Shown piece by piece: positions 14,667 to 24,537 of a DNA stretch of 27,025 bases. The notes beneath the pieces were generated by a model. The model did not search any database. It was not told the DNA's origin and saw nothing but the letters and a program-made list of their open reading frames with translations. Within the stretch, counting starts at the first letter, position 1, and every line of letters starts with the position of its first letter. The position numbers and the translations under genes were made by a program. Source of the DNA: Candidatus Poseidoniaceae archaeon (GTDB taxonomy: Archaea; Thermoplasmatota; Poseidoniia; Poseidoniales; Poseidoniaceae); the NCBI GenBank assembly GCA_029250345.1, contig JAQXFL010000160.1:1-27025 (forward strand), read 5' to 3'.

Positions 14667-15167
14667 ATGGAGGCCGCACACAACCGGAGAACCATGTCGA
14701 CATGGGAACCCGTAGTACTACAGACTGATTCTTCTGAAATTGAAGACATAAAAGAGGCACATGCAAGCCCAATTGGACTTGATGCCCAACCCGAACAGTT
14801 GCATGCAGACTTTCAAGTCCAAGCCGACCACATGTCTGAAGTTCAAATGAACCACCAACAGGTTCTTGTTGCTGCTGGAATGATTCCAGAATCTCATCTC
14901 GCTGAAGTTGCACCTGAACGGCAACTCACATGGATGGTCGAACAGTTGCACGGCACAGTGAACCCAGATGGACTGATGATTCCCCTCCACGGAGCGAAGG
15001 AAGGCGACATCGAAATCTCAACCCTACAAGGAGAAGCACACCGCAAACTCCGGCTCATCGTCAAGGAAGCCGAACATGATGACCTCCTGCGCGTCGTGCC
15101 ATTGCCTGCTGAAGCGGGTGAAATAAAGGCCCATTTCATCAACGGCAGACTCCATCTCCGTTGGTAG
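14667..15167 (+). CDS. Protein with C-terminal Hsp20/CS-like beta-sandwich domain
   Basis: A 166-residue soluble protein. The N-terminal 75 residues are acidic and Gln/His-rich with no recognised fold. The C-terminal part, from about residue 110, reads like a small heat-shock (alpha-crystallin) or CS domain: GDIEISTLQGEAHRKLRLIVK, then LLRVVPLPAEAGEIKAHFINGRLHLRW. Here VVPLPAEAGEIKAHFINGRLHL fits the Hsp20 pattern of a basic/hydrophobic strand, LP, a short loop, I-x-A-x-x-x-N-G-x-L-x-(I/V), but it lacks the C-terminal I-x-I tail. A role in holding unfolded proteins, or as a scaffold, is inference. GGAGG at 14652-14656, ten bases upstream, supports the ATG at 14667; an ATG at 14694 with GGAG in front is an alternative. 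It lies 31 bases after the helicase. Confidence 0.6.
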   Translation: MEAAHNRRTMSTWEPVVLQTDSSEIEDIKEAHASPIGLDAQPEQLHADFQVQADHMSEVQMNHQQVLVAAGMIPESHLAEVAPERQLTWMVEQLHGTVNPDGLMIPLHGAKEGDIEISTLQGEAHRKLRLIVKEAEHDDLLRVVPLPAEAGEIKAHFINGRLHLRW

Positions 15168-15304
15168 TCGCTGGAATTGTTCTTTCGCCACGCTGGATTC
15201 TAATCCGATCTTAGTCCAATTGCAAAGAGACTTGTGTGGTATGCTGCATTTCCAAACTTGTGCTGATTCCCACGTTCAAAACCGATTGAACTTCAATGTC
15301 GTCA

Positions 15305-15320
15305 AATGCTGAAAAGCATT
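15305..15320. terminator. Hairpin in convergent gap
   Basis: AATGCT-GAAA-AGCATT is a perfect 6-bp stem with a stable GNRA-type tetraloop, in the 226-bp gap where the Hsp20-like gene and the giant surface-protein gene converge. A second weak pairing (AAAGCC with GGCGTTT, 15338-15359) lies nearby. There is no strong T-run, so its use as a terminator is uncertain. Confidence 0.3.
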
Positions 15321-15393
15321 GCCTGCAGAGCACTCGTAAAGCCCCAACGAAAGGCGTTTAGTGAGTGAGTGTTACGGCTAACTTACGAGAACT

Positions 15394-18300
15394 TCACCGT
15401 GGTGGAATCTTCGTCAAATTCGAGATTTCTTCACCCATTCGACCAAGTGCCTGAGTTGCTGCAGCTTGATGCTGTTCACCCATTTCTTCACGACTGTATC
15501 TTGCTTGCTCAAACATATTGTCGAGTGCAAGAAGGGCCTCTTCTGAAATCTGCGGCATTGCTTGGCGGATTGCCATCTCAAACTCACGAACCGTCTCGAA
15601 ATCACGCCGTAGGAAACCATTCTGCTGGAAAATCGAACAGAGGTTTTGGTAGCAGGTGAAGATTGATTCACGCACTGAATCCCCAGCTGCAAGTAATTCC
15701 GCCGTGTAGGCGAAAACTTCTGCAGCTTCTTGGAGCAACTCAGCCGATTGGCGTCGGCGATAGGTAACCACACCTGCAGCGACCAATCCAAGAACCAGGA
15801 GTGTCAGCAGATATGCCCATGCTGGCACTTGCTTTTCTTCCTCTTGGAACTTGTACGACAACATCGATGCTTCGCCAGAATTGGAAGCAAACTCATCCAA
15901 GGTCTGTTGAGAGAGACGGGGGTCGTTAATGAGAATTTCAATTGTAACCATTCCCCATTCATCAACATCTCCAAACGGTGGGTCTGAGTTGAAATCAAAC
16001 TCTGCCACACCGTCAGCGTCGGTTAGCGGTTGCAGTGGATTCGACAGTTGTGTGCCGTTCTCAGAATACATGTAAACGGTCACGGTGATTCCCGCAACGC
16101 CTTGCTGGGTGTCTTCAGCAGTAATCAAAATTGAACCGCCGATGTCTTCCTGCTTGTTTTCCACTATTTCATCCAAAATCACTTGAATCTCTGCGTTAAT
16201 TTTCACATAGATTGGGTGAGTTGAACTTGCAGCGTTGAGGTAGTGCTCATCATGCCGTGGAGTCTCCAAGTGAAGGTATTGAGAACCTGAAGAGAGGAAC
16301 GGTGGTGCAGTAGCCGTAAGCGTGAAGTTTCCATTGGCCCAGTCGATAAGCAGGTTGTCAAGGCATCGTGCTCCGTCTTTCTGAGTCACACATTGCGAGC
16401 CATTACCGAGGTACAAAGTTACGTTATCGAATACTTCTCCCAACCCGCCGATTTCTGAGATTGAGCCAGTAAGGACAATTGGAGCGAAGGTCGAGTCAGA
16501 TCGGACGACAATGTTCGATGATGTTTCATCAATCGTAATCTGAGCGTTTGCCCACACCGTTGCGGTACCAGTTGCTTGCGTGCCCAAGTGAGCCTGCGTG
16601 CCTTCAAAGTAAACCGTGAAGAGGTGGTCGCCACGTAGAAGGTCCAATGTCGCTGGGACAATTGCAGACCAACTTCCATCCTCTTGGGTCGTCAATGTCA
16701 TCAATTCAACATCATCGAGACGTAGGCTGAGTTCCATATCTGCAAGACCATCGTTGTTCACGGTATCAATGTCATACAGACGGCCTGATAGTGTCCAGAG
16801 ATTGCCTCGAGTAGCATCCTTTCCATCCTCAAAGATGAGTGTTACATCGGAGCGATGTGCAAGGAAGAAAGTGGTATTGCCCGAGTTTGAACGATAGAAA
16901 CCTTGAGCATCAACAACAGCAAACAATGTGTTGTTGCCGAATCCAAAGGTGTCAGGAACCGTCCATTCGTAAGTGAATACACCCGTAGAATCGGTCGTGA
17001 CGGTCGAGATGACCAAGCCTTCAACTTCCAGTTCAACTTCAAGTCCTGATACTCCGGCTAACTGGTTATCGACCACTGTTCCGGTAATGGTCGTGTTCTG
17101 GCCTACGGCCACTGGACTCTCCATGGAGACACTCACAAGAATAGGACTGTACACATTCCAAGTTCCGGTAGCATTGCTCGGCAGATAGAAGGTCGTACCA
17201 GTGAAACGGATTTCCAAGTCGATCGGACCAAGTTGAGCATCAGCCGGGACTGGGTAGACTGCGGTAAACAATCCAGTCTCATCGGTAGTGACGTTTGTCA
17301 TCCATTGACCTCCAAGCCAAACTTCAACGGTGAGTTCGCCGAGAGGAGAATCCACGAGGTCCAACAGACGGCCTTGGATTGTCATCAATGCTTCACGGTC
17401 AACCTCACCGGTCGCAGTCAAGAGGAGTATCTTTGTTGGGACACTGACGTTGAAGTCAACTTGGGCACTGCTCGGCAAATAGTAGTCTGGATTTGCTGGG
17501 TCACCTACACCTACCGGGTCGACCCAATCTCGGCCACCGAGGAAGCGGACCTCAATGAGGTGGGCTCCGGCGGCAGTGTCCTCTGGAAGAGTCCACGCCA
17601 CCGAGAAACTGCCATCGAGAGCATTCGTTTCGACACTTGAGACAGGTACACCGTCAACGAGCAAGTGAACGACAGCCAGTGATGGTACACCATCGATGGT
17701 AAGACTTTGATTCAAGTCGTCCATGAGCGTGCCGTTAACGCTGAAAGAATCACCTGCAACGAGCGTTGAAGGCGATGAGGTAATACTGAGCTGGGTTTGA
17801 GACAGCACAACAAATTGTGTTGAAGCATTCGAGCCGAGAATTCCAGTCGTACCAGGAGTTCCTGAGAAAATCACTTCCAAGTCATTGAATCCAACGCTTT
17901 GGTTCGCTGGAACGGTGAGGATCCCGTATGCTGTTCCGTTCTCGAAGGTCGTCAACGTTGTGCTGACATCTGTTCCAATAAGACGAACCAACACCTGTTG
18001 AGCGGAGATCGGTGAAAGTGTATTGTCGCGCAACAGAACTTGTACGGTGACGTTTTCGCCACGTTCAGTACGGTCGTTAAGAGATGGCGAGCCTAATCCA
18101 TCCAGAGAAGGTTTGACAAATACAAGCGTTGAGAAACCTCTGCTGTCAAATGAAGTATTGTTCACTGAACCAATGTAAAAGTTTACGCTTGGAACATACG
18201 ACGCTTCAAGAGAATTGTTCGCAGCTTCGAATGTCTCGCTCAATAGAATCGATGCATTCCAAACGCCTCCTGCAATGACTGTCCCTCCAGTAACGGTGAA

Positions 18301-21300
18301 TCCAACGGGTTGGCCATTTATGCTAAAGAGAATGTTCGACGGCAGAACGCTACCGTCTCGCTGCTCAAGTCCACTGCCGTTATCGCTGAGAACACGGCCA
18401 GACACATTGAATGAAGTTCCGGCAACTGGATTTGCTGCTATCGGGTCAACAATCATGACGGTTGTAGAGCGTATGGTAATTGTCGATAGATTGACTTGAG
18501 TCGACAATAAGTCTGTGGAGCCGTTGAATACCAAAGTTACAACAATTAATCCCAATGGATGAGAATACGGGACGAGGTGACTGAAATTGGCAAACCCTGC
18601 ACCGTCGGTCTGTGTACCTGGGAGCCATGTTTCGTGGAATCGGATGTCAACATCGAATCCAGAAAGTGGTGCGAAAAGGTTGGATGATTCAAGCAATCGT
18701 GCAGTGATATTGACTGTGGAGCCACGATTCACAGTTATCGGGTTGAGGGGCTGAATGTTGTTGAATTGACTAACACCCATCACGAGTATACCAGATTGAG
18801 TCGTTGCAGTAAGGTAGAACGGTGATGAGCCTTCTACAACCGTAATGACCAGTGTCTTGTCACCACGCAAGGTTCCGTTGCCACTGGTATCGGTTGGAAT
18901 GCTCATGTTGAATGTTCCATTCGGAGATGTTTGATAGGAGCCAACCAGTAATTCATCCGGATTACTCAACCAAAACGCCGACATTTCGACTGGTGAAGTA
19001 AGCGGGCGTGTCGGGTCATCGGCATCGAGAACTTGGCCGAGGACGTTGAAGTCGATTCCAGCGGTGGCAACTGCAGGAATGGAATCAATACGGATGTCAC
19101 TCGGAACTTGCACGGTCAAATTAACAATCGAGGAATTACCAGTTCTTCGAGAGTTGCCAACAGCAAGACCATCGGTGAGGTCATCGTATACGGTAACAAG
19201 AACATCGTAGTAACCTGGTTTGATTCCGGTAGCAGTCCATTGCAACGTCGAGTTCCCTTCAGAGTCTGAAAGACCAAAGCCCATCGAAGTGTTCGTATTG
19301 CCCCAATCAAAGATGAATTCAACGTTGGCGTTGGAGATATTTGATCGGTCTGCCAAATCAGTAACCTTCGCAACAAAGTCAACAGATTGATTCATTTCAA
19401 CAATGATTGCTCCCCTATCGGGTTCAATCACAAATTCGGATTCAATACCAACCAATGTGGAGGGTAGAATTGGAGTTGCGGGCGGCACTGCAGCATCGAC
19501 GAATCGATAATACGGACCGCCGACTGGAGCCATCGTGTCGAAATCCATTCCAAGAACGGCATCATACGCATTCGAGGGAGTGATGGTGGGTGCGGTGAAA
19601 CTCAAATTAAAACTGCCAGTCGTGTTGTTGAGGAATCCCTGTGAGAGGTCAATCGGTTGCCCCTCTACAGTGAACATTGTCAAGGTCAGCATGGTAATGT
19701 TATCACCAAGAACCTTCACATTCGGATACTGAGCATCGAAAATGTCTCCTGAAAGATAAGTCGTATTACCGATGTGTGTCCAGTCTTGAGCCAAACTCAA
19801 GTTCCAATCAACTTCTGCAGCTATTCGAATAGAAGAAGCACCTGTTGAAGGTTGGTACAAATCCGAACCGTTGAAGGAAATTGAAAATGGATAGTCTCCT
19901 GCAAGCAGTGTGGAGTCAATGGTCCAACTGATTGTCAGCGTTTCCGATGAAGGGTCGACGGTTGTGTTGACCCATGTTCCGTTAAAGAAGAAATCAAAGT
20001 TCCCGGAGAGGAAGAGGTCGCTTGAAAGACCGCGATGGTCGAAGACGGTCACTAAGATTGCAGCGTCAGAACCTCGAAGTTGAGAAGTGGCTTGAACTTC
20101 AAAGTCAAGGAAACCTTGCAAGAGGTACGGAGCGCCTGAAGACAAGTTCGCATCATCGGTCGCTTCAATTGCGTCAGGGAAGAATCTGAGTTGTATCTCA
20201 ATCTCTCCCGCCAAGACTTGTGCTTCGGCAGTACCGAGGAGGTGCTGCAGACTGAATGCGCCATTCACCGAGCGATTAAACACCTGAAGCCATTCATCGG
20301 AGGTTCCGTTTTGGCGGATGGAAAGCGAGAGGTTTCCAGCCATTGCCACAGGTGAAGCACCCGTGGTCAACGCACTACCGTTCACCCACAGGTCGTCATT
20401 GATGACAAGAATACTCTTGTTGGTCAACGGCCCTTCGAGGGTGGCAGTCAAATTCGGCGCATCCCGAACATCGATGAGGATAGCTTTGGAGGTTGGACGC
20501 AAGTGGAACTGGACCGGAGTGATTCCAGTGACTTGTGTATCCTGCCAGCCCGAGAAACCGAGCGTTGCCGAAACATTGGTCTTGGTTTCCAGAGGGTCAA
20601 GTTCCAATTCGAGGTTCCAAGAACCATCTGGATTGATTGGACTGCTCAAGTTCGTGAAACCGTTGACAGAGGAGGTGAAGGAGAGCCAGACTTCCGGTGG
20701 GAACTCATCGAGTGCTCCGACGTTTTGAATGGAGTCGAATGGAGGACTTTCCAGTTTCAAAGTACCTTCGATGATGGTAAGAGCGCCTGCACCAGCGATA
20801 GGGGCATCGATAGCATTCGGCCCAGTATGGGTAATGACTGAGTCATCTGTGACGTTCACATAACCATCGAAAACAATCCCTGACTCTGAAACATAGCCCT
20901 GTTGATCAAGTTTCACCACGACACGGTACATTCCAGGACCTGCAAGTTCCGGAGGCGAGCCTGTAAAGCTGAAACTGCCGTTCAGAAGCGTTACTTCCGA
21001 GCCGATTTGGTAATTCGGAATTGAAGCAGCGCCTGGCACCTGAGCCTCAAGACCAACTGGAACCAAGTATCCCACGATTGGAAGCAGAGGGATGGCACTG
21101 GAGTTTTCGGTAAAGCGCAGTTGCCCAGAAACGGTCAACGTGTTGCTTGCATCACGGTCGTACACGAGCGAAGAGATGCTCTGGTTGACAATTTCGACCT
21201 GCTCTGCCTCAGGGCATGCATCGAAAGCAATCCAACCAAGGTCAGTATTACCGTTTGCGGCATTCTGTTGCAATCGAACTTCACCCCATGTGGTCAAGTC

Positions 21301-24300
21301 TGTAGAGTAAACTGTGTAGCCGTTACCGTTCCAAGTGCCTCCGGAGAACCCAGAGACCTTGCGAGCAGGTAGACCAGCAAGACGAGCCATCGTTACGAAG
21401 GCTGTATTGAACTCTGAACATGTTCCCTCGAACGTCGAACGAACGAGTTCGGTGCTCAAGTCTTCCGTCGTCGGAATGCCTGAACCGTTGTAATTACGCT
21501 TGAACTCAGTCGATGTATTTCCGTTGACTAAGAAGTCCTGAATGGCCAATGCGCTAGCATATGCGTTGGTTGCCCCTGAGTCAGTGACGACGGCAGAAGT
21601 AACGTTCGACAGATACGAACTGCTGTTCGTAAGGTCGCTGAAGGAGGTAGGAAGTTCAAGTTCATACGTTGAATTCGAGCCTGGAACGGTCGTCGAAGCA
21701 ATCGATGCCCAGTCAAAGTAATACTCAGGTTGTTGCGTATAGATTTCTTGAATTGGTCCGGTAACAACTCGAATGTTGTGAGAATCAATGGAGCGTTGTA
21801 ATTCACCGGCTGAATCTACGATGAACGACATGTTCGAAAGGGAGTATGGGACAGGTAAGCTGCCGACATTGATTGGATTTTGATACTTGATAAGCCAGTC
21901 TAATGTCTCGTTTGCGAAAGCCAAGTCGGCCAAGTGAGTGAGGTTCGAAGACGGCAAAACTACATCTTCATACGGATGCACTGCTTCAAGATGAGCGTAT
22001 GTTGTGCCGGTGTAGAAATCGTATGTGGTCATTCTCCAACGGTGGATGCTGTTGATGTCAACTGCGCCGGAGGTGTTGTTTGCCCAAAAGACGATTTCAG
22101 TAGGCGTGATGTCATCGGAAGGGTCGAACGGGTCAAAGGGTGAACCTTCACAGCCAAGTATCCAAAATTCTTGAGCGCACTCCATTCCATCACTCATTCC
22201 ACCACCGTCGGTGTCAGGGTTTGTCCAGTCGGTCCCGGTTTGGTTCTCGACAGCATCAGGCACACCATCGCCGTCAAAGTCTGCAGGAAGAAGGTCATCG
22301 GTGGGGTCGTTCTCGGGATTTGTTCCGTCGAAGTACTCGTCACGATCGCTAACGCCACCAGCGTCTGTATCCAAATCAAGGTCGTCTGTGACCCATACAT
22401 CGGCTGAGCCATTGAGAATTCCGATGAAAGAAAGTGGACATCCCGTCGTTGTTTCAAAGTAATTGTTGAGGCCATCCGAATCATCATCGAGGAGGTTTAA
22501 ACACGGTTCGTTGGGGTCAGTATTGTCGAACACTTCGTCGAAATCACTTACGCCATCGGCATCAGTGTCTGCGAGTGTTGGGTTCGAGAACCAACCAAAA
22601 GTTCCAAGCAATTCTTGCCAGTCTGCCAAACCATCACCATCTGAATCGGTGTAGTCATCGTCGCAGTACTGTTGGGTCGTTGCGATTGTTCCCGAAGCAG
22701 TCGCCGAGGTGTGACAGAACGAACCGTTACGGTTTGCGACTTGAGTCACACCTGCAAGAGGGCCAGGTGAGACACCTTGAACGAAATTATTCACGGTAGC
22801 CGCATAAGCAAACGGAATCCAAGTGCCAGAAGTGTTGAACCAACCCACGCCACCGCCTGGGTTAAATCCGGAGCCATCGGATAATTCGAGTTGCCCGTTG
22901 CCTGAGTTCCAGGTCACAATCGTGGTTTCAAAATTAATCAACGAATCACACGGGTCAGTTCCGTGAGATACGTTCCGCTCATCACCGTCATTGATGCCGC
23001 CAAAGTCCGTATCTGCAACATCCCATGAAGTACAGGAGAGGTTCTCTTCCCAGTTCTGAATCCCGTCGTTGTCTTCATCACCGGAATCTTCCATTCTTGT
23101 CGGATCGGTTTCGCCTGCGTCAAGAACACCGTTGAAGTTGGTGTCCTCATCCCCGTCGTCAAACGCGTCACCATCGGTGTTGTTGCTTCGAGGGTTACTT
23201 GCTTGAGGTGGGTTTCCGTATTGGCCATTGATTTCAACGCCGTCAGGAATGCCGTCACGGTCGGTGTCGGAAGAAGTTGGATCGGTGAGTAAAGTCAATG
23301 CTTCGTACGAGTCGTTCAGTCCGTCACCATCAGAATCCGCTCTTTGCGGGTTCGTGGAAGTGATTCCATCAACTTCCGCAGTAAATGTCGCACATCCACC
23401 AGGACCAATTCCATCGACAGGGTCACACGGAGAGGTCGTCTCTGTAATCAAACCGTCTGGCCCGTTTCTAAAACAAGGAGATGCACCGCACATTGTCGTC
23501 CATGTAGGATTCACATACTCAAGGAGATTAATCAAACCATCACCGTCAGGGTCACCGTTCGGACCATCAGCATTGGATGGAGATGTTGCATTGAGGCCGT
23601 TTGCGGCTTCCCAACCATCATCCATTCCGTCGCCATCGGTATCCCATCCTGCAACATCTTCGTCTGCGATTCCATCACCGTCGTCGTCGTTTGAAGAGCA
23701 ATCAGCATCACCGTCGTTGTCAGGGTCTGCGGAATCAACCAAGCCATCTTTATCATCGTCAAAGCCGTTTGTACAAATGTTACCAACCGGGTCTTCATCG
23801 CAAAGAATGACACTGCCTTGACCGTCCGAGCCGCTGTCACCGCATCCAGGGCGGTTGTATTGAAGAGCATCTTCCTCGTTCCAGTCGTTGACTGGAACTG
23901 TACCGTTCCACCAAACACCTCGGTCAAGCAGGCTTGGAGTGGACGAACTGTCCCAACCCGATGGTTGGAGGTAAGAGTATTCCTGTAAGTTCGACATGCC
24001 ATCGCCGTCAGGGTCGCCAACTGCGCCATCAACGCCGTTGCTCGAAAGTGGGTCAAGCCCGTATTTCCATTCCCAACCGTCCGGAAGGCCATCGTTATCG
24101 GAGTCCGGATCGTTTGGAGCTGTGTTCATGAGGTACTCAAGACCGTACGTCAAACCGTCACCATCTTGGTCAGATGCAGCGCGAACATCAATCGAAATGT
24201 ATGGAATTGCAGCAAACGTCGAGAGCAACATCATGACCGTTAATGCCACAGATTTGAAGGCATTTCGGTGCTGAATATTCTGCCATTGGAAGCGCGGCTC

Positions 24301-24360
24301 GGAGGGGGAAATTGTCGTGCGCATTGCTTTCACTAATTGCGGGCTGGTTTGATGCCTCAT
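15394..24360 (-). CDS. Giant surface protein: TSP3 array, transglutaminase-like domain, Ig-like repeats, membrane helix, DUF4129-like tail
   Basis: About 2988 residues, mostly extracellular. A signal sequence has its hydrophobic core at about 36-56. Residues 64-750 are irregular TSP3-type calcium-binding repeats (many DxDGDGxxD loops). A transglutaminase/papain-like domain follows, with nucleophile motif EGTCSEFNTAFVTMARLAG (Cys981), TTWGEVRLQ (Trp1025) and GWIAFDACP (Asp1047). The usual catalytic His two residues before the Trp is Thr1023. About 1800 residues of repeated Ig-like beta domains come next (VNGSF, SGRVLS and TVTTDSTGVFTYEWTVP-type strands, many sequons). One membrane helix at about 2846-2867 is followed by RRR and a 120-residue cytoplasmic helical domain with TCYQNLCSIF, RRDFETVREFEMAIR and FEQARYS, matching DUF4129. 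In bacteria a transglutaminase core followed by DUF4129 defines TgpA-like proteins that travel with MoxR and DUF58 genes. I start at ATG 24360; TTG 24423 and ATG 24324 are alternatives. Function inferred: surface scaffold, possibly self-processing or cross-linking, that signals inward. Confidence 0.85.
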   Translation of the reverse strand: MRHQTSPQLVKAMRTTISPSEPRFQWQNIQHRNAFKSVALTVMMLLSTFAAIPYISIDVRAASDQDGDGLTYGLEYLMNTAPNDPDSDNDGLPDGWEWKYGLDPLSSNGVDGAVGDPDGDGMSNLQEYSYLQPSGWDSSSTPSLLDRGVWWNGTVPVNDWNEEDALQYNRPGCGDSGSDGQGSVILCDEDPVGNICTNGFDDDKDGLVDSADPDNDGDADCSSNDDDGDGIADEDVAGWDTDGDGMDDGWEAANGLNATSPSNADGPNGDPDGDGLINLLEYVNPTWTTMCGASPCFRNGPDGLITETTSPCDPVDGIGPGGCATFTAEVDGITSTNPQRADSDGDGLNDSYEALTLLTDPTSSDTDRDGIPDGVEINGQYGNPPQASNPRSNNTDGDAFDDGDEDTNFNGVLDAGETDPTRMEDSGDEDNDGIQNWEENLSCTSWDVADTDFGGINDGDERNVSHGTDPCDSLINFETTIVTWNSGNGQLELSDGSGFNPGGGVGWFNTSGTWIPFAYAATVNNFVQGVSPGPLAGVTQVANRNGSFCHTSATASGTIATTQQYCDDDYTDSDGDGLADWQELLGTFGWFSNPTLADTDADGVSDFDEVFDNTDPNEPCLNLLDDDSDGLNNYFETTTGCPLSFIGILNGSADVWVTDDLDLDTDAGGVSDRDEYFDGTNPENDPTDDLLPADFDGDGVPDAVENQTGTDWTNPDTDGGGMSDGMECAQEFWILGCEGSPFDPFDPSDDITPTEIVFWANNTSGAVDINSIHRWRMTTYDFYTGTTYAHLEAVHPYEDVVLPSSNLTHLADLAFANETLDWLIKYQNPINVGSLPVPYSLSNMSFIVDSAGELQRSIDSHNIRVVTGPIQEIYTQQPEYYFDWASIASTTVPGSNSTYELELPTSFSDLTNSSSYLSNVTSAVVTDSGATNAYASALAIQDFLVNGNTSTEFKRNYNGSGIPTTEDLSTELVRSTFEGTCSEFNTAFVTMARLAGLPARKVSGFSGGTWNGNGYTVYSTDLTTWGEVRLQQNAANGNTDLGWIAFDACPEAEQVEIVNQSISSLVYDRDASNTLTVSGQLRFTENSSAIPLLPIVGYLVPVGLEAQVPGAASIPNYQIGSEVTLLNGSFSFTGSPPELAGPGMYRVVVKLDQQGYVSESGIVFDGYVNVTDDSVITHTGPNAIDAPIAGAGALTIIEGTLKLESPPFDSIQNVGALDEFPPEVWLSFTSSVNGFTNLSSPINPDGSWNLELELDPLETKTNVSATLGFSGWQDTQVTGITPVQFHLRPTSKAILIDVRDAPNLTATLEGPLTNKSILVINDDLWVNGSALTTGASPVAMAGNLSLSIRQNGTSDEWLQVFNRSVNGAFSLQHLLGTAEAQVLAGEIEIQLRFFPDAIEATDDANLSSGAPYLLQGFLDFEVQATSQLRGSDAAILVTVFDHRGLSSDLFLSGNFDFFFNGTWVNTTVDPSSETLTISWTIDSTLLAGDYPFSISFNGSDLYQPSTGASSIRIAAEVDWNLSLAQDWTHIGNTTYLSGDIFDAQYPNVKVLGDNITMLTLTMFTVEGQPIDLSQGFLNNTTGSFNLSFTAPTITPSNAYDAVLGMDFDTMAPVGGPYYRFVDAAVPPATPILPSTLVGIESEFVIEPDRGAIIVEMNQSVDFVAKVTDLADRSNISNANVEFIFDWGNTNTSMGFGLSDSEGNSTLQWTATGIKPGYYDVLVTVYDDLTDGLAVGNSRRTGNSSIVNLTVQVPSDIRIDSIPAVATAGIDFNVLGQVLDADDPTRPLTSPVEMSAFWLSNPDELLVGSYQTSPNGTFNMSIPTDTSGNGTLRGDKTLVITVVEGSSPFYLTATTQSGILVMGVSQFNNIQPLNPITVNRGSTVNITARLLESSNLFAPLSGFDVDIRFHETWLPGTQTDGAGFANFSHLVPYSHPLGLIVVTLVFNGSTDLLSTQVNLSTITIRSTTVMIVDPIAANPVAGTSFNVSGRVLSDNGSGLEQRDGSVLPSNILFSINGQPVGFTVTGGTVIAGGVWNASILLSETFEAANNSLEASYVPSVNFYIGSVNNTSFDSRGFSTLVFVKPSLDGLGSPSLNDRTERGENVTVQVLLRDNTLSPISAQQVLVRLIGTDVSTTLTTFENGTAYGILTVPANQSVGFNDLEVIFSGTPGTTGILGSNASTQFVVLSQTQLSITSSPSTLVAGDSFSVNGTLMDDLNQSLTIDGVPSLAVVHLLVDGVPVSSVETNALDGSFSVAWTLPEDTAAGAHLIEVRFLGGRDWVDPVGVGDPANPDYYLPSSAQVDFNVSVPTKILLLTATGEVDREALMTIQGRLLDLVDSPLGELTVEVWLGGQWMTNVTTDETGLFTAVYPVPADAQLGPIDLEIRFTGTTFYLPSNATGTWNVYSPILVSVSMESPVAVGQNTTITGTVVDNQLAGVSGLEVELEVEGLVISTVTTDSTGVFTYEWTVPDTFGFGNNTLFAVVDAQGFYRSNSGNTTFFLAHRSDVTLIFEDGKDATRGNLWTLSGRLYDIDTVNNDGLADMELSLRLDDVELMTLTTQEDGSWSAIVPATLDLLRGDHLFTVYFEGTQAHLGTQATGTATVWANAQITIDETSSNIVVRSDSTFAPIVLTGSISEIGGLGEVFDNVTLYLGNGSQCVTQKDGARCLDNLLIDWANGNFTLTATAPPFLSSGSQYLHLETPRHDEHYLNAASSTHPIYVKINAEIQVILDEIVENKQEDIGGSILITAEDTQQGVAGITVTVYMYSENGTQLSNPLQPLTDADGVAEFDFNSDPPFGDVDEWGMVTIEILINDPRLSQQTLDEFASNSGEASMLSYKFQEEEKQVPAWAYLLTLLVLGLVAAGVVTYRRRQSAELLQEAAEVFAYTAELLAAGDSVRESIFTCYQNLCSIFQQNGFLRRDFETVREFEMAIRQAMPQISEEALLALDNMFEQARYSREEMGEQHQAAATQALGRMGEEISNLTKIPPR

Positions 24361-24439
24361 AAGGGAAATGGTGCGATGTTCATACAATATTCCTTTTGCG
24401 AACTCTATTGTAGAGCGCGTCAAGGAGCGAAATGTCTTG

Positions 24440-24462
24440 CAGTATACCCTTTTTGAAAACTA
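24440..24462 (-). promoter_or_regulatory. Candidate promoter of the giant surface-protein gene
   Basis: On the minus strand the region reads AGTTTTCAAAAAGGGTATAC, an A-rich BRE-like part followed by a TATA-like element centred near 24445. Transcription would begin near 24420, giving a leader of about 60 bases to the ATG at 24360. It lies just downstream of the poly-T tract of the preceding gene. Confidence 0.35.
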
Positions 24463-24470
24463 AACACAGG

Positions 24471-24478
24471 AAAAAAAA
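24471..24478 (-). terminator. Poly-T tract after the second surface-protein gene
   Basis: Eight consecutive T residues on the minus strand, 60 bases past the stop codon of the gene ending at 24538 and upstream of the giant gene's promoter candidate. Archaeal RNA polymerase stops at such T-runs without a hairpin, so the two surface genes probably have separate transcripts. Confidence 0.5.
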
Positions 24479-24537
24479 CGATGAGTGGTTCTTGTCTGGT
24501 TTTGAAGTGGACTAGCAACACCGAAAGATGACGAAAC

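Noticed and set aside
22110..24180. Dockerin or cohesin domains within the giant protein
   Set aside because: The DxDGDGxxD loops resemble dockerin calcium loops, but they are many and irregular with TSP3-type spacing (DGLPDGWE, DGDGMSNLQEY); no paired dockerin helices are seen.
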